In this document: piece after piece, positions 16,179 to 24,228 of the stretch | How the letters are laid out: the number at the start of each line of letters is the position of its first letter | How positions within the stretch are numbered: position 1 is the stretch's first letter | NCBI GenBank assembly: GCA_021808285.1 | Contig: JAKBBV010000003.1 | Span: forward strand, 1 to 64,000 | Length of the DNA stretch: 64,000 nucleotides | Direction of reading: 5' to 3' | Origin: Pseudomonadota bacterium | Lineage (GTDB): Bacteria; Pseudomonadota; Alphaproteobacteria; Caulobacterales; Caulobacteraceae | Notes under the pieces: generated by a model | What the model was told of the DNA's origin: nothing | Seen by the model: only the letters and a program-made list of their open reading frames with translations | The model's database searches: none | Program-made: the position numbers and the translations under genes

Positions 16179-17840
16179 TTATCGGGCGAACTTCTGGAAC
16201 TTGAGACGATGGGGAATGAGGGACTCCGCGCCCAGACGGCGCTTCTTGTCTTCCTCATAGGCTTCGAAATTACCCTCGAACCACTCGACCGTTCCATCGC
16301 CCTCGAAGGCGAGAATGTGGGTGCACAGTCGGTCGAGGAACCATCGGTCGTGGCTGATGACCACCGCGCAACCGGCAAACTCCTCCAGAGCCTCCTCCAG
16401 ATTTTGCAGCGTCTCGATATCGAGATCGTTGGTCGGCTCGTCGAGAAGTATGACATTGCCGCCTGCGGTTAGGGTCTTGGCCAAATGAACCCTATTGCGC
16501 TCGCCCCCGGAGAGCAGGCCGACCTTCTTCTGCTGATCCGCGCCCTTGAAGTTGAATGATCCCACATAGGCCCGGCTGACCAACTCTCGCGAACCGACCT
16601 TGATGACGTCGAGGCCGCCGGAAATGGCCTGCCAGACTGTATCGTTGGGGTTGAGGTCGTCGCGGGTCTGATCGACATAGGCCAGCTTTACGGTCTCGCC
16701 GAGGCGCACTCCGCCGGCGTCAGGCGTCTCCTGCCCGGTAATCAGTTTGAACAGGGTCGATTTCCCGGCGCCGTTAGGCCCGATCACGCCGACGATGCCA
16801 TTTGGGGGCAGTCGGAAGGTCAGGTTGTCGAACAGCTTTCGGTCACCATAGCTCTTGGAGAGGCTCTGCGCCTCGATCACGACGTTGCCCAGGCGCGGCC
16901 CCGGCGGAATCTGGATCGTGGCGAAGGTCTGCTTCTCCCGCTCCTGTTCATTGACCATCTGATCATAGGCGGCCAGGCGCGCCTTGGATTTGGCCTGCCG
17001 CGCCTTGGGCGAGGAGCGAACCCATTCCAGCTCCCGGGCCATGGCCCTCTGACGGGCTTCGCTTTCGCTCTGCTCCTGACGGACGCGCTTTTCCTTCTGT
17101 TCCAGCCACTTTGAGTAGTTGCCCTCATAGGGCACACCACGACCGCGATCGAGCTCCAGCGTCCAGCGGGTGACCTGGTCGAGGAAGTATCGGTCGTGCG
17201 TCACCAGGATCACGCATCCTGGAAAGGCTTCCAGGTGATGCTGCAACCAAGCGACCGACTCCGCGTCCAGGTGATTGGTCGGCTCGTCCAGGAGCAGCAT
17301 GTCCGGCTTGGACAGAAGCAGGCGGGCCAAGGCGACGCGGCGACGCTCTCCCCCTGACAGCTTATCCACCGGCCAGTCGTCCGGAGGACAGCGCAGGGCG
17401 TCCATGGCCATCTCGATCTTGGAGTCGATGTCCCAGGTGTCTGTCGCGTCGATCTTCTCCTGCAGCGCCGTCATCTGTTCCATCAGTCCGTCCGAGTAGT
17501 CCTCGGCCAACTTGGCGGCGATGGCGTTATAGGCGTCGAAGGTCTTTTTCTCATCGCACCAGGCGATGACATTCTCGACCACGGTCAGGGCAGGGTCGAG
17601 CTGCGGTTCCTGCTCCAGATAGCCCATGCGCACCCCATCCGCGGCGCGGGCCTCGCCGGAGAACTCCTTGTCGATCCCGGCCATGATCTTGAGCAGGGTG
17701 GACTTGCCCGAGCCATTGACCCCCACCACGCCGATTTTCGCGTCAGGGTAGAAGGACAGCCAGATGTCCTCGAACACCTTCTTACCGCCCGGATAGGTCT
17801 TCGAAAGACCCTGCATCTGAAAGATATATTGCGCGGCCAT
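16179..17840 (-). CDS. ettA: Energy-dependent translational throttle protein EttA (ABC-F)
   Basis: A 553-residue ABC-F ATPase that binds the ribosomal E site and gates the first peptide bond according to the ATP/ADP ratio. There are two ABC domains without membrane segments. Walker A motifs are G-V-N-G-S-G-K-S-T and G-P-N-G-A-G-K-S-T. Signature motifs are L-S-G-G-E-R-R-R-V and L-S-G-G-E-R-N-R-V. Walker B motifs are L-L-L-D-E-P-T-N-H-L-D and I-L-L-D-E-P-T-N-D-L-D. The charged linker (E-Q-K-E-K-R-V-R-Q-E) lies between them. The ATG at 17840 begins M-A-A-Q-Y-I-F-Q-M, as in EttA, and the longer ORF start adds unrelated low-complexity residues. The length matches EttA closely. Confidence 0.94.
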   Translation of the reverse strand: MAAQYIFQMQGLSKTYPGGKKVFEDIWLSFYPDAKIGVVGVNGSGKSTLLKIMAGIDKEFSGEARAADGVRMGYLEQEPQLDPALTVVENVIAWCDEKKTFDAYNAIAAKLAEDYSDGLMEQMTALQEKIDATDTWDIDSKIEMAMDALRCPPDDWPVDKLSGGERRRVALARLLLSKPDMLLLDEPTNHLDAESVAWLQHHLEAFPGCVILVTHDRYFLDQVTRWTLELDRGRGVPYEGNYSKWLEQKEKRVRQEQSESEARQRAMARELEWVRSSPKARQAKSKARLAAYDQMVNEQEREKQTFATIQIPPGPRLGNVVIEAQSLSKSYGDRKLFDNLTFRLPPNGIVGVIGPNGAGKSTLFKLITGQETPDAGGVRLGETVKLAYVDQTRDDLNPNDTVWQAISGGLDVIKVGSRELVSRAYVGSFNFKGADQQKKVGLLSGGERNRVHLAKTLTAGGNVILLDEPTNDLDIETLQNLEEALEEFAGCAVVISHDRWFLDRLCTHILAFEGDGTVEWFEGNFEAYEEDKKRRLGAESLIPHRLKFQKFAR

Positions 17841-17984
17841 GCGGCTCTCCGCTCCGGGACGGTTCGACTTTGGGGAACGGCGGCTCACATAGCGACGCGG
17901 CGGCCCGGCGCCAAGGCTTTGACCCGCGAAGGGGGGCCGCGAGCGCTGGGGCGACAACCGCCGAGCGACTTGGCATAAGGCGGC

Positions 17985-18707
17985 ATGACTCCGTCCTCGG
18001 CCCTGGTGCTGTTCTCCGGAGGTCAGGACTCGACCACGATCCTGGCCTGGGCTCTGACCCGGTACGCCCGGGTGGAGACGATCGGCTTCGACTACGGCCA
18101 GAGGCACCAGGTGGAGATGACGGCGCGATCGGTCGTGCGGGATCGCATCGCGGAGCGGTTTCCGGACTGGAGGGCGAGGCTGGGCGACGATCACCGGGTC
18201 GACATCCGCACCTTCGGCGCCATTGGCGAGACCGCGCTGACCTCACAACGGGCTATCGAGGCGGATGCGCGCGGACTGCCGACGACTTTCGTGCCAGGGC
18301 GCAATCTGGTTTTCCTGACCTATGCCGCCGCGGTCGCTGATCGGCGCGGGGCCTCGCGGCTGGTCGGAGGCATGTGTGAGACCGACTTTTCGGGTTATCC
18401 GGACTGCCGCCGCGCCACCCTCGACGCCATGGAGACGGCGCTGCGACTCGGCCTCGATCGTGAGCTTTCCATCGACACGCCCCTGATGCGTCTGACGAAG
18501 GCCCAGACCTGGGGCATGGCCAAGGCGCTCGGCGGCGAAGCGCTGATCGAGATCGTCCTGGAGGACAGCCATACCTGCTACCTGGGCGAGCGCGGTCTGC
18601 GCCACGACTGGGGTTATGGCTGTGGCGACTGTCCCGCCTGCACGCTGAGAGCGAAGGGTTACGCGGAGTGGGTGGCGGCGGGGCGTCCCGCCCTGGCGGG
18701 AGCCTAG
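17985..18707 (+). CDS. queC: 7-cyano-7-deazaguanine synthase
   Basis: A 240-residue ATP-dependent enzyme that converts 7-carboxy-7-deazaguanine and ammonia to preQ0 in queuosine biosynthesis. The PP-loop is [10 protein letters not shown] (about residue 10), followed by [17 protein letters not shown] and [11 protein letters not shown] are family blocks. The zinc site near the C-terminus is C-G-D-C-P-A-C, with a further upstream Cys in H-T-C-Y. It is followed after ten bases by queE, which makes its substrate. Partners queD and queF are not in the window. Confidence 0.96.
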   Translation: MTPSSALVLFSGGQDSTTILAWALTRYARVETIGFDYGQRHQVEMTARSVVRDRIAERFPDWRARLGDDHRVDIRTFGAIGETALTSQRAIEADARGLPTTFVPGRNLVFLTYAAAVADRRGASRLVGGMCETDFSGYPDCRRATLDAMETALRLGLDRELSIDTPLMRLTKAQTWGMAKALGGEALIEIVLEDSHTCYLGERGLRHDWGYGCGDCPACTLRAKGYAEWVAAGRPALAGA

Positions 18708-18716
18708 GCTGAAACC

Positions 18717-19349
18717 ATGAGTTATGCCGTCAAGGAGATGTTCCTCACGCTTCAGGGCGAGGGCGGCCAGGCCGGGCGCGCGGCGGTGTTCTGTCGGTTC
18801 TCGGGCTGCAATCTGTGGTCCGGGCGCGAGGCCGATCGGGCTAGCGCCGTCTGCACCTTCTGCGATACCGACTTTATCGGCGTGAACGGCGTCAATGGGG
18901 GCCGGTTCGCCAGGGCGGCCGACCTCACCGCCGCCGCCGAGAGGCTCTGGCGAGGGATCGGCGGATCTCGGCTCGTGGTCCTCACCGGAGGGGAGCCAAC
19001 CCTGCAGGTCGATGCTCACCTCATCGAGGCCTTTCATCAGCGTGGTTTCGAGATCGCCATGGAGACCAACGGGACCCTTCCGGTCCCGCCAGGCGTGGAC
19101 TGGATCTGCGTCAGTCCCAAGGCCGACGCGCCGCTGCGCCAGACCACGGGACAGGAGTTGAAGCTCGTCTTTCCTCAACCGAACGTCGATCCCGCCGCCT
19201 TCGAAGGACTCGCGTTCGAGAGATTCTCGCTTCAGCCCATGGACGGTCCGGACCGGGACGCCGCCGTCAGGGCGGCCATCGCCTATTGCTTGGATCACCC
19301 CCTCTGGCGGCTGAGCGTCCAGACCCACAAGGCGCTCGGGATCCCCTGA
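18717..19349 (+). CDS. queE: 7-carboxy-7-deazaguanine synthase (radical SAM)
   Basis: A 210-residue radical SAM enzyme that rearranges 6-carboxytetrahydropterin to 7-carboxy-7-deazaguanine. It begins with the family motif M-F-L-T-L-Q-G-E-G. The cluster cysteines are in F-S-G-C-N-L-W and C-T-F-C-D-T-D-F, with about 14 residues between the first and second Cys instead of three. This spaced form is a recognised QueE subclass, so I do not treat it as damage. L-T-G-G-E-P-T-L binds SAM. The gene forms an operon with queC and ends 18 bp from the convergent carotenoid-oxygenase-like gene. Confidence 0.95.
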   Translation: MSYAVKEMFLTLQGEGGQAGRAAVFCRFSGCNLWSGREADRASAVCTFCDTDFIGVNGVNGGRFARAADLTAAAERLWRGIGGSRLVVLTGGEPTLQVDAHLIEAFHQRGFEIAMETNGTLPVPPGVDWICVSPKADAPLRQTTGQELKLVFPQPNVDPAAFEGLAFERFSLQPMDGPDRDAAVRAAIAYCLDHPLWRLSVQTHKALGIP

Positions 19350-19367
19350 TTTCCTTGGGCCGTGACC

Positions 19368-20753
19368 TCAGGCCGGACGCCAGCTGCCGTGAAAACCGTG
19401 AGGAACGCGTCGCGGTATGCGCGCAATGGCTATCGGCCCGGCGGGCATGTCCTGGGCGTTGAATACCGCGAAGTCGCTTCGATCCTCGGCGCCGCGATAG
19501 ATCAAAGCCACGACCCAGCCATCGCCTTCATCGGCGCCGGCGCTTCGGGCCACGAAGACCGGCTCGCCCGTGAAATCGCCTTCCGGCAGCGTGAAGTCGG
19601 CACGCCGACCGCGTGCGTGGTCGAAATGAGAGAGCGTATCGAACCCCGTCCCCCCCGGACGGCGCCGATTGCCCGCGAACCAGCCATGCCGATAGGCGAG
19701 CCCGGAACGCCGCTCGTCGACGCGCGGAAACTCGCCCGCCAGGTCATCCAGCGGCTGACGCCGAACACGCCGCGCCGGATCGTCCAGATCGAGGGTCCAG
19801 CGGGTCAGCACCGCCTTGGTGCGCGGGGTCATGGCGCCGTCGACCCCGGGAAACAGGGGGGGAATCGGGTATTCCATGACATCGGCCTGGATCAGACGGC
19901 CCACTTCCCAGGCGTTCATCGGGTGGAAGACATAACAGGCCTCGACCTCGAACCAGACGAGGCTCTCGACGCTGGCGTTTCGCGCCATCACACCCACGTA
20001 TCCAGGCCGGTCATTCTCCCAGGCGACCACCGGCCGCCCGCTCATCGCCCGCTCGAGACTGAAGGTCAGCGGCAACACCGGGAAGAGGACATGGTTTTCG
20101 GTGACCAGGAAGTCGTGCGCCATGCTCGCATAGGGCGCCTGGAACGCATCCCGCCGAATGACCTTGCCGGCGCGGTCGGTCACCCCGTAGCTCATTCCCG
20201 GGCCAAGCGGGACCTCGCCGACGCCATAGGCGAACCAGATCATCTCGCCGGTCTTGGGATCGACTTTGGGGTGGGCCGTTACTGCGCCGCCATATTCGGT
20301 CGCATAGCCCAGCGACTCCAGAGTCGCCGGATCGAGTCCGAACGGCTGGTGCCCTTCCTCCAGGGCCAGGAGATGGCCTCCGTGCCAGACGATGTGGGTA
20401 TTGGCCACGCCGCCATCCGTTCCGAGGACGGAGGGATCCGTGAGCCTGGGATCGAAGCCGCCGAAAAGCGCCCTCCCCGCCGCGGCTTCGGCCCGCCATT
20501 TCGGCGTCCGCACATAGCGGTTGCGATAGCGCGCCTTGCCGTCCTCGACGAAGACGGCATGGATCATCCCGTCCCCGGTGAACCAGTGATAGTCGCCAAG
20601 CGGGGCAAACTGCGGATTGGGACCATTCCGGTAGAACGCCCCGGCGAGGTCCCGCGGCATTTCCCCGACCACCTCAAGGACGAAATCGGACTCATCGGCG
20701 ACCGGCGCGAAATTGCCCGACAGGTACGGATTGGCGGGCAGGGAACCATCCAT
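19368..20753 (-). CDS. Carotenoid oxygenase (RPE65/CCD) family dioxygenase
   Basis: A 461-residue seven-bladed propeller, non-heme iron enzyme that oxidatively cleaves carotenoids, stilbenes or lignin-derived dimers. Candidate iron-binding His residues appear in T-A-H-P-K, M-A-H-D-F-L, Y-V-F-H-P-M-N and the C-terminal H-G-F-H-G-S-W. The N-terminal G-A-F-Y-R-N-G-P-N-P-Q-F and H-W-F-T-G-D-G-M blocks are classic. The ATG at 20753 is preferred over 20774 because GAGGAG lies six bases before it. It is divergent from a TetR gene with a palindrome between them, so local repression is likely. The substrate is unknown, and no carotenoid biosynthesis genes are in the window. Confidence 0.92.
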   Translation of the reverse strand: MDGSLPANPYLSGNFAPVADESDFVLEVVGEMPRDLAGAFYRNGPNPQFAPLGDYHWFTGDGMIHAVFVEDGKARYRNRYVRTPKWRAEAAAGRALFGGFDPRLTDPSVLGTDGGVANTHIVWHGGHLLALEEGHQPFGLDPATLESLGYATEYGGAVTAHPKVDPKTGEMIWFAYGVGEVPLGPGMSYGVTDRAGKVIRRDAFQAPYASMAHDFLVTENHVLFPVLPLTFSLERAMSGRPVVAWENDRPGYVGVMARNASVESLVWFEVEACYVFHPMNAWEVGRLIQADVMEYPIPPLFPGVDGAMTPRTKAVLTRWTLDLDDPARRVRRQPLDDLAGEFPRVDERRSGLAYRHGWFAGNRRRPGGTGFDTLSHFDHARGRRADFTLPEGDFTGEPVFVARSAGADEGDGWVVALIYRGAEDRSDFAVFNAQDMPAGPIAIARIPRRVPHGFHGSWRPA

Positions 20754-20784
20754 GGCGTTCTCCTCTAGGGTCACCGGATGAGAT

Positions 20785-20803
20785 AAGTTTACATGGTAAA
20801 TTT
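20785..20803. promoter_or_regulatory. Inverted repeat, candidate TetR operator
   Basis: AAGTTTACATGGTAAATTT has near-symmetric arms (TTTAC/GTAAA plus flanking AA/TT) in the 102-bp gap between the divergent carotenoid oxygenase and TetR genes. It is AT-rich and placed about 30 bp from the oxygenase start, which suits an operator that represses that promoter and possibly its own. Confidence 0.6.
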
Positions 20804-20855
20804 TAAGCCTCCCTCCTAAAGCCTGTCAAGGCGTCGTCGACTCGGAGGCCGGGAC

Positions 20856-21500
20856 ATGCCCAAGATTCTCACCGACTCGGACGTCGCGGCCTTCCGCGAG
20901 CGGCTTTGCGCCGCGGCCTTGCCCCTGTTCGCCGGCCGAGGCCCCGAAGGCGTGACCATCCGCGACTTGGCGGCCGCTGTCGGGGTGAGCGCCATGACCC
21001 CCTATCGCTACTTCAAGGACAAGGACGCCATCCTCGCCGCGGTCCGAGCACGCGCCTTTGACAGTCACGCCGACGCCCTGGAGGCGGCTTATCGCCGAAG
21101 CCCTCCCGCCCGGCGCGCGACCAACCTGGCCAGGGCCTATGTGGATTTCGCGCTTCAAAACCCCGAGGCCTACAAGCTGATGTTCGATGTGCATCAGCCC
21201 AATGCGGCCGACTATCCCGACCTTGTCCGCGCCGGCGAGAGATCACGACGCACCATGACCCTTCAGCTCGACCCGCCGGAAGGGGCCCCGGCGCGCAAGT
21301 TGGACGCCACGCCCTCGCCTGGCGAGATGTTCACGGCCCACATCTACTGGGCCGCGCTCCACGGCCCGCTGATGCTCGCCTTGTCAGGCATGCTGCCCGA
21401 CGACATCACCCCGCGGCGGCTCGTCGACGCCCTTCTTCGAGCCCTCGATAAAGGCCTTCGCGACACGCCTGAGGCCCCCGCTGCAAACGTGTCGGCGTAA
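20856..21500 (+). CDS. TetR/AcrR family transcriptional regulator
   Basis: A 214-residue repressor. The helix-turn-helix occupies about residues 25-62 (G-V-T-I-R-D-L-A-A-A-V-G-V-S, then Y-R-Y-F-K-D-K-D-A-I-L). The C-terminal ligand domain resembles the TetR_C_33/WHG type (residues about 80-190, with A-Y-V-D-F-A-L-Q-N-P-E-A-Y-K-L-M-F). It probably controls the divergent oxygenase through the palindrome upstream, and perhaps the downstream transporter that begins 26 bp after its stop. The inducer is unknown. Confidence 0.9.
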   Translation: MPKILTDSDVAAFRERLCAAALPLFAGRGPEGVTIRDLAAAVGVSAMTPYRYFKDKDAILAAVRARAFDSHADALEAAYRRSPPARRATNLARAYVDFALQNPEAYKLMFDVHQPNAADYPDLVRAGERSRRTMTLQLDPPEGAPARKLDATPSPGEMFTAHIYWAALHGPLMLALSGMLPDDITPRRLVDALLRALDKGLRDTPEAPAANVSA

Positions 21501-21526
21501 GGCGCCCGGCTCGCCGTCACACCCCT

Positions 21527-22849
21527 GTGAACACGCCTCCAACTCCAGACCCGGGGACAGCGTTTGCGACATTGAGCCCGATGCGGCGGCTGCGCGCGAT
21601 CCTGGGCGGCGCCGCGGGCAATCTGATCGAATGGTACGACTGGTTCGCCTATGCCAGCTTCTCTGTCTATTTCTCGCACATCTTCTTCCCGCCGGGCGGC
21701 GAGATCGACCAGCGCCTGCAAGCCGCCGCCATATTCGCCATCGGCTTCATCGCCCGCCCGGTGGGCGCCTGGATCGCTGGCGTGGCGGCCGACCGTCATG
21801 GACGCAAACCGGTTCTGATCGTGTCCGTGGCCTTGATGTGCCTGGGTTCGCTTATTGTTGCGGTACTGCCCGGCTACGACGCGATCGGCCCGGCCGCGCC
21901 GGTGATCCTGACGCTCGCCCGTCTTATTCAGGGCCTGAGCCTTGGCGGCGAATATGGCGTCAGCGCCACCTACATGTCGGAGATGGCGGGCCGCTCGCGG
22001 CGCGGGTTCTGGTCGTCCTTCCAGTTCGTCACCCTGATCAGCGGTCAGATCGTCGCTCTGGCGGTACTCATTGTCCTGCAGCACACCTTGTCTTCGGCGG
22101 CCCTGCAGGACTGGGGCTGGCGCATCGCCTTCATCATCGGCGCGGCCCTCGCCATCGGCGTATGGGCTCTTCAATCCGGACTTGAGGAGAGCGCCTCGTT
22201 CACCCGCCGCTCCGGCGCGCCCTGGCGGCGCCGCTCCGGCGTCATGGCTCTCATCACGCGTTTCCCGCGCGAGACGGCGATCATCTTTGTCCTGACCTCG
22301 GCCGGGTCGCTGAGTTTCTATGCCTACACGACCTATATGCAGAAATATTTGACTGACACCGCCGCATTCTCGACCTCCACGGCCGCCGATCTCAACGCCA
22401 TCGCCCTCCTCGCCTTCGTGCTGGTGCAGCCCGTCTATGGGTGGCTAGGAGACCGCATCGGTCGACGTCGCGTTCTGGCCTTCGCCTTCGGCGCCGGCGC
22501 GCTCAGCGCCTGGCCGATATTCACCGGCATCGCCGCGGTCCGCTCACCAATGCTGGCCCTGGCCCTCATCTGCGCCGCCCTCTTCCTGCTGGCGGGCTAT
22601 ACCTCGGTCAATGCGGTGGTGAAGTCGGAGCTGTTCCCAGCGGAGATCCGCACCCTGGGCGTGGCCCTGCCCTATGCGCTCGGCAATACGGTCTTTGGGG
22701 GCACGGCCGAGCTGGCGGCCGAGAGCTTTCGCAAATGGGGGTTCGAGCCGGGCTTCTTTCTCTATCTGGCCCTCGTCCAGGCGGTGGGTTTTGGCGTCGC
22801 GCTGCGGATGCGCGACACCCAGGCGCAGAGCCTTATCGCCGAGGACTGA
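21527..22849 (+). CDS. MFS transporter, metabolite:H+ symporter (KgtP-like)
   Basis: A 440-residue inner-membrane permease with twelve predicted helices. The N-terminal half matches the dicarboxylate/alpha-ketoglutarate symporter group: G-N-L-I-E-W-Y-D-W at helix 1, A-D-R-H-G-R-K-P-V in the loop 2-3 motif, and A-R-L-I-Q-G-L-S-L-G-G-E-Y-G in helix 4. A second G-D-R-I-G-R-R-R loop follows after helix 8. Substrates are likely small organic acids. The track start is a GTG without a visible ribosome-binding site, and an ATG at 21581 is possible. It sits behind the TetR gene and may share its transcript. Confidence 0.88.
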   Translation: MNTPPTPDPGTAFATLSPMRRLRAILGGAAGNLIEWYDWFAYASFSVYFSHIFFPPGGEIDQRLQAAAIFAIGFIARPVGAWIAGVAADRHGRKPVLIVSVALMCLGSLIVAVLPGYDAIGPAAPVILTLARLIQGLSLGGEYGVSATYMSEMAGRSRRGFWSSFQFVTLISGQIVALAVLIVLQHTLSSAALQDWGWRIAFIIGAALAIGVWALQSGLEESASFTRRSGAPWRRRSGVMALITRFPRETAIIFVLTSAGSLSFYAYTTYMQKYLTDTAAFSTSTAADLNAIALLAFVLVQPVYGWLGDRIGRRRVLAFAFGAGALSAWPIFTGIAAVRSPMLALALICAALFLLAGYTSVNAVVKSELFPAEIRTLGVALPYALGNTVFGGTAELAAESFRKWGFEPGFFLYLALVQAVGFGVALRMRDTQAQSLIAED

Positions 22850-22877
22850 CAGGGTTCGGGCGTGGGGCGGCCCTCAG

Positions 22878-23216
22878 TTAAAGGCCGAGCTCCCTTCTGA
22901 CGGCCTTGGTCAGCTTGGCGACGACCAGGGCATGGGCCTCGCCGATCCAGGACGTCATCTCCTCGGGGGCAAACGGCGCCAGGTCGTCAAAGCGCACCCA
23001 GCCCGCCCGGGCGAGATAGGGCGCCGGCCGGGCGACACCGTTTTCAGTCAGAACCTCGAAGGCGATAGGGCTGACCTTCAGCGAGGCCCCGCGATCGGCG
23101 GCCAGAACGGCGAAGATGCGACCGCCGACCTTGTAAACGTCCGCGCCGCCCCATTGGACGACATGCTGCGCGCCAAGCCGCGATCTGCAGGCCGCATCGA
23201 AGGCCTCTGGCGTCAC
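22878..23216 (-). CDS. MmcQ/YjbR family protein
   Basis: A 112-residue single-domain protein of the YjbR/MmcQ family (CyaY-like fold, DNA-binding-like, function poorly known). Diagnostic blocks are V-V-Q-W-G-G-A-D-V-Y-K-V-G-G-R-I-F-A-V and S-L-K-V-S-P-I-A-F-E-V-L, followed by R-A-G-W-V-R-F. It starts with a GTG seven bases after the msrA stop and is presumably co-transcribed with it. Confidence 0.85.
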   Translation of the reverse strand: MTPEAFDAACRSRLGAQHVVQWGGADVYKVGGRIFAVLAADRGASLKVSPIAFEVLTENGVARPAPYLARAGWVRFDDLAPFAPEEMTSWIGEAHALVVAKLTKAVRRELGL

Positions 23217-23223
23217 GCCGCGA

Positions 23224-23877
23224 TCAGGCCTCGACCCCGGCGCCGGTCGGACAGCTCACGCCTGTCCCGCCGATGCCGCAATAGCCCTCGGGGTTCTTCG
23301 CCAGATACTGCTGGTGATAGTCCTCGGCGAAATAGAACGGTCCCGCCGACGCGATCTCGGTGGTGATGGCGCCTCGTCCTGCTGTGGTCAGGGCCTTCTG
23401 GTAGGCGTCGCGGGAGGCCAGCGCGGCGGCCATCTGCGCTGCGTCGCCCGTATAGATGGCAGAGCGGTACTGCGTGCCGTGGTCGCCCCCCTGGCGCATG
23501 CCCTGGGTGGGGTCATGGTTCTCCCAGAACACCTTCAAGAGATCGGCGAACGAGATCTGGCCAGGGTCGAAGACCACACGAACCGCCTCGGTATGCCCGG
23601 TCATGCCCGAGCAGACCTCGCGATAGGTCGGATTGGGCGTGAAGCCGCCCATATAGCCCACGGCCGTGACCCAGACCCCGGGCAGCTTCCAGAACACCCG
23701 CTCCACCCCCCAGAAACAACCCATGCCAAAATGCGCGGTCTGCGATCCCTCGGGATAGGGTCCCGCCAGGGGACGTGCGTTAATGAAGGAGAATTCGTCG
23801 GTGGGGATGGGTTGCGCGCGGCCGGGAAGCGCCGTCCTGGCGTCGGGCATGGACCCTGATTTTCCGAACAGCGACAT
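23224..23877 (-). CDS. msrA: Peptide-methionine (S)-S-oxide reductase
   Basis: A 217-residue MsrA that repairs methionine-S-sulfoxide. The catalytic Cys lies in [10 protein letters not shown] (about residue 55). [12 protein letters not shown] and Y-H-Q-Q-Y-L are further family motifs, and a resolving Cys is near the C-terminus (G-Y-C-G-I-G-G-T-G). The ATG at 23877 is chosen because GAGGAG precedes it and the sequence begins M-S-L-F-G-K. The 67 residues upstream in the track are not family-like. No signal peptide is seen, so it is cytoplasmic. Confidence 0.95.
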   Translation of the reverse strand: MSLFGKSGSMPDARTALPGRAQPIPTDEFSFINARPLAGPYPEGSQTAHFGMGCFWGVERVFWKLPGVWVTAVGYMGGFTPNPTYREVCSGMTGHTEAVRVVFDPGQISFADLLKVFWENHDPTQGMRQGGDHGTQYRSAIYTGDAAQMAAALASRDAYQKALTTAGRGAITTEIASAGPFYFAEDYHQQYLAKNPEGYCGIGGTGVSCPTGAGVEA

Positions 23878-24048
23878 GGCGCTCTCCTCGCGCGGCTTTA
23901 TGGGACCCCAGAAATAGGGCGGCGCCCGAGGTTTGGCCACGCCTGCGCCGCAGGATCCGCCGCTTGTGACGTCGGTCGACCTGAGATATTTGCGCCCCTT
24001 CCTCACGCAAGCCCCGACTCTTGGGGCCCTGGCGATGGGGCCCGTGCT

Positions 24049-24138
24049 GGTGAGTTGGCCGAGTGGTTGAAGGCGCACGCTTGGAAAGCGTGTTTACGGG
24101 AGACCGTAACGAGGGTTCGAATCCCTCACTCACCGCCA
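24049..24138 (+). tRNA. tRNA-Ser (GGA)
   Basis: The acceptor stem pairs GGTGAGT with ACTCACC, followed by discriminator G and an encoded CCA. The D arm reads GGCCGAGTGGTTGAAGGC. The anticodon stem CACGC/GCGTG encloses the loop TTGGAAA, giving anticodon GGA. There is a long variable arm typical of class II tRNAs, and the T arm carries GGTTCGAATCC. It reads UCC and UCU serine codons. Confidence 0.98.
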
Positions 24139-24228
24139 TTTCATTCTTTGTCCGACTTATTGTCGCCGAGCCCTGCGTGGAAGGTGGCGTTGTTACGCCT
24201 GTGTGCGCTGACCGCTGGGGCTGAGTCC

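Noticed and set aside
18717-19349. QueE as a broken radical SAM gene because of wide Cys spacing
   Set aside because: The insertion between the first and second cluster Cys is a known QueE subtype, and all other motifs and the length are intact.
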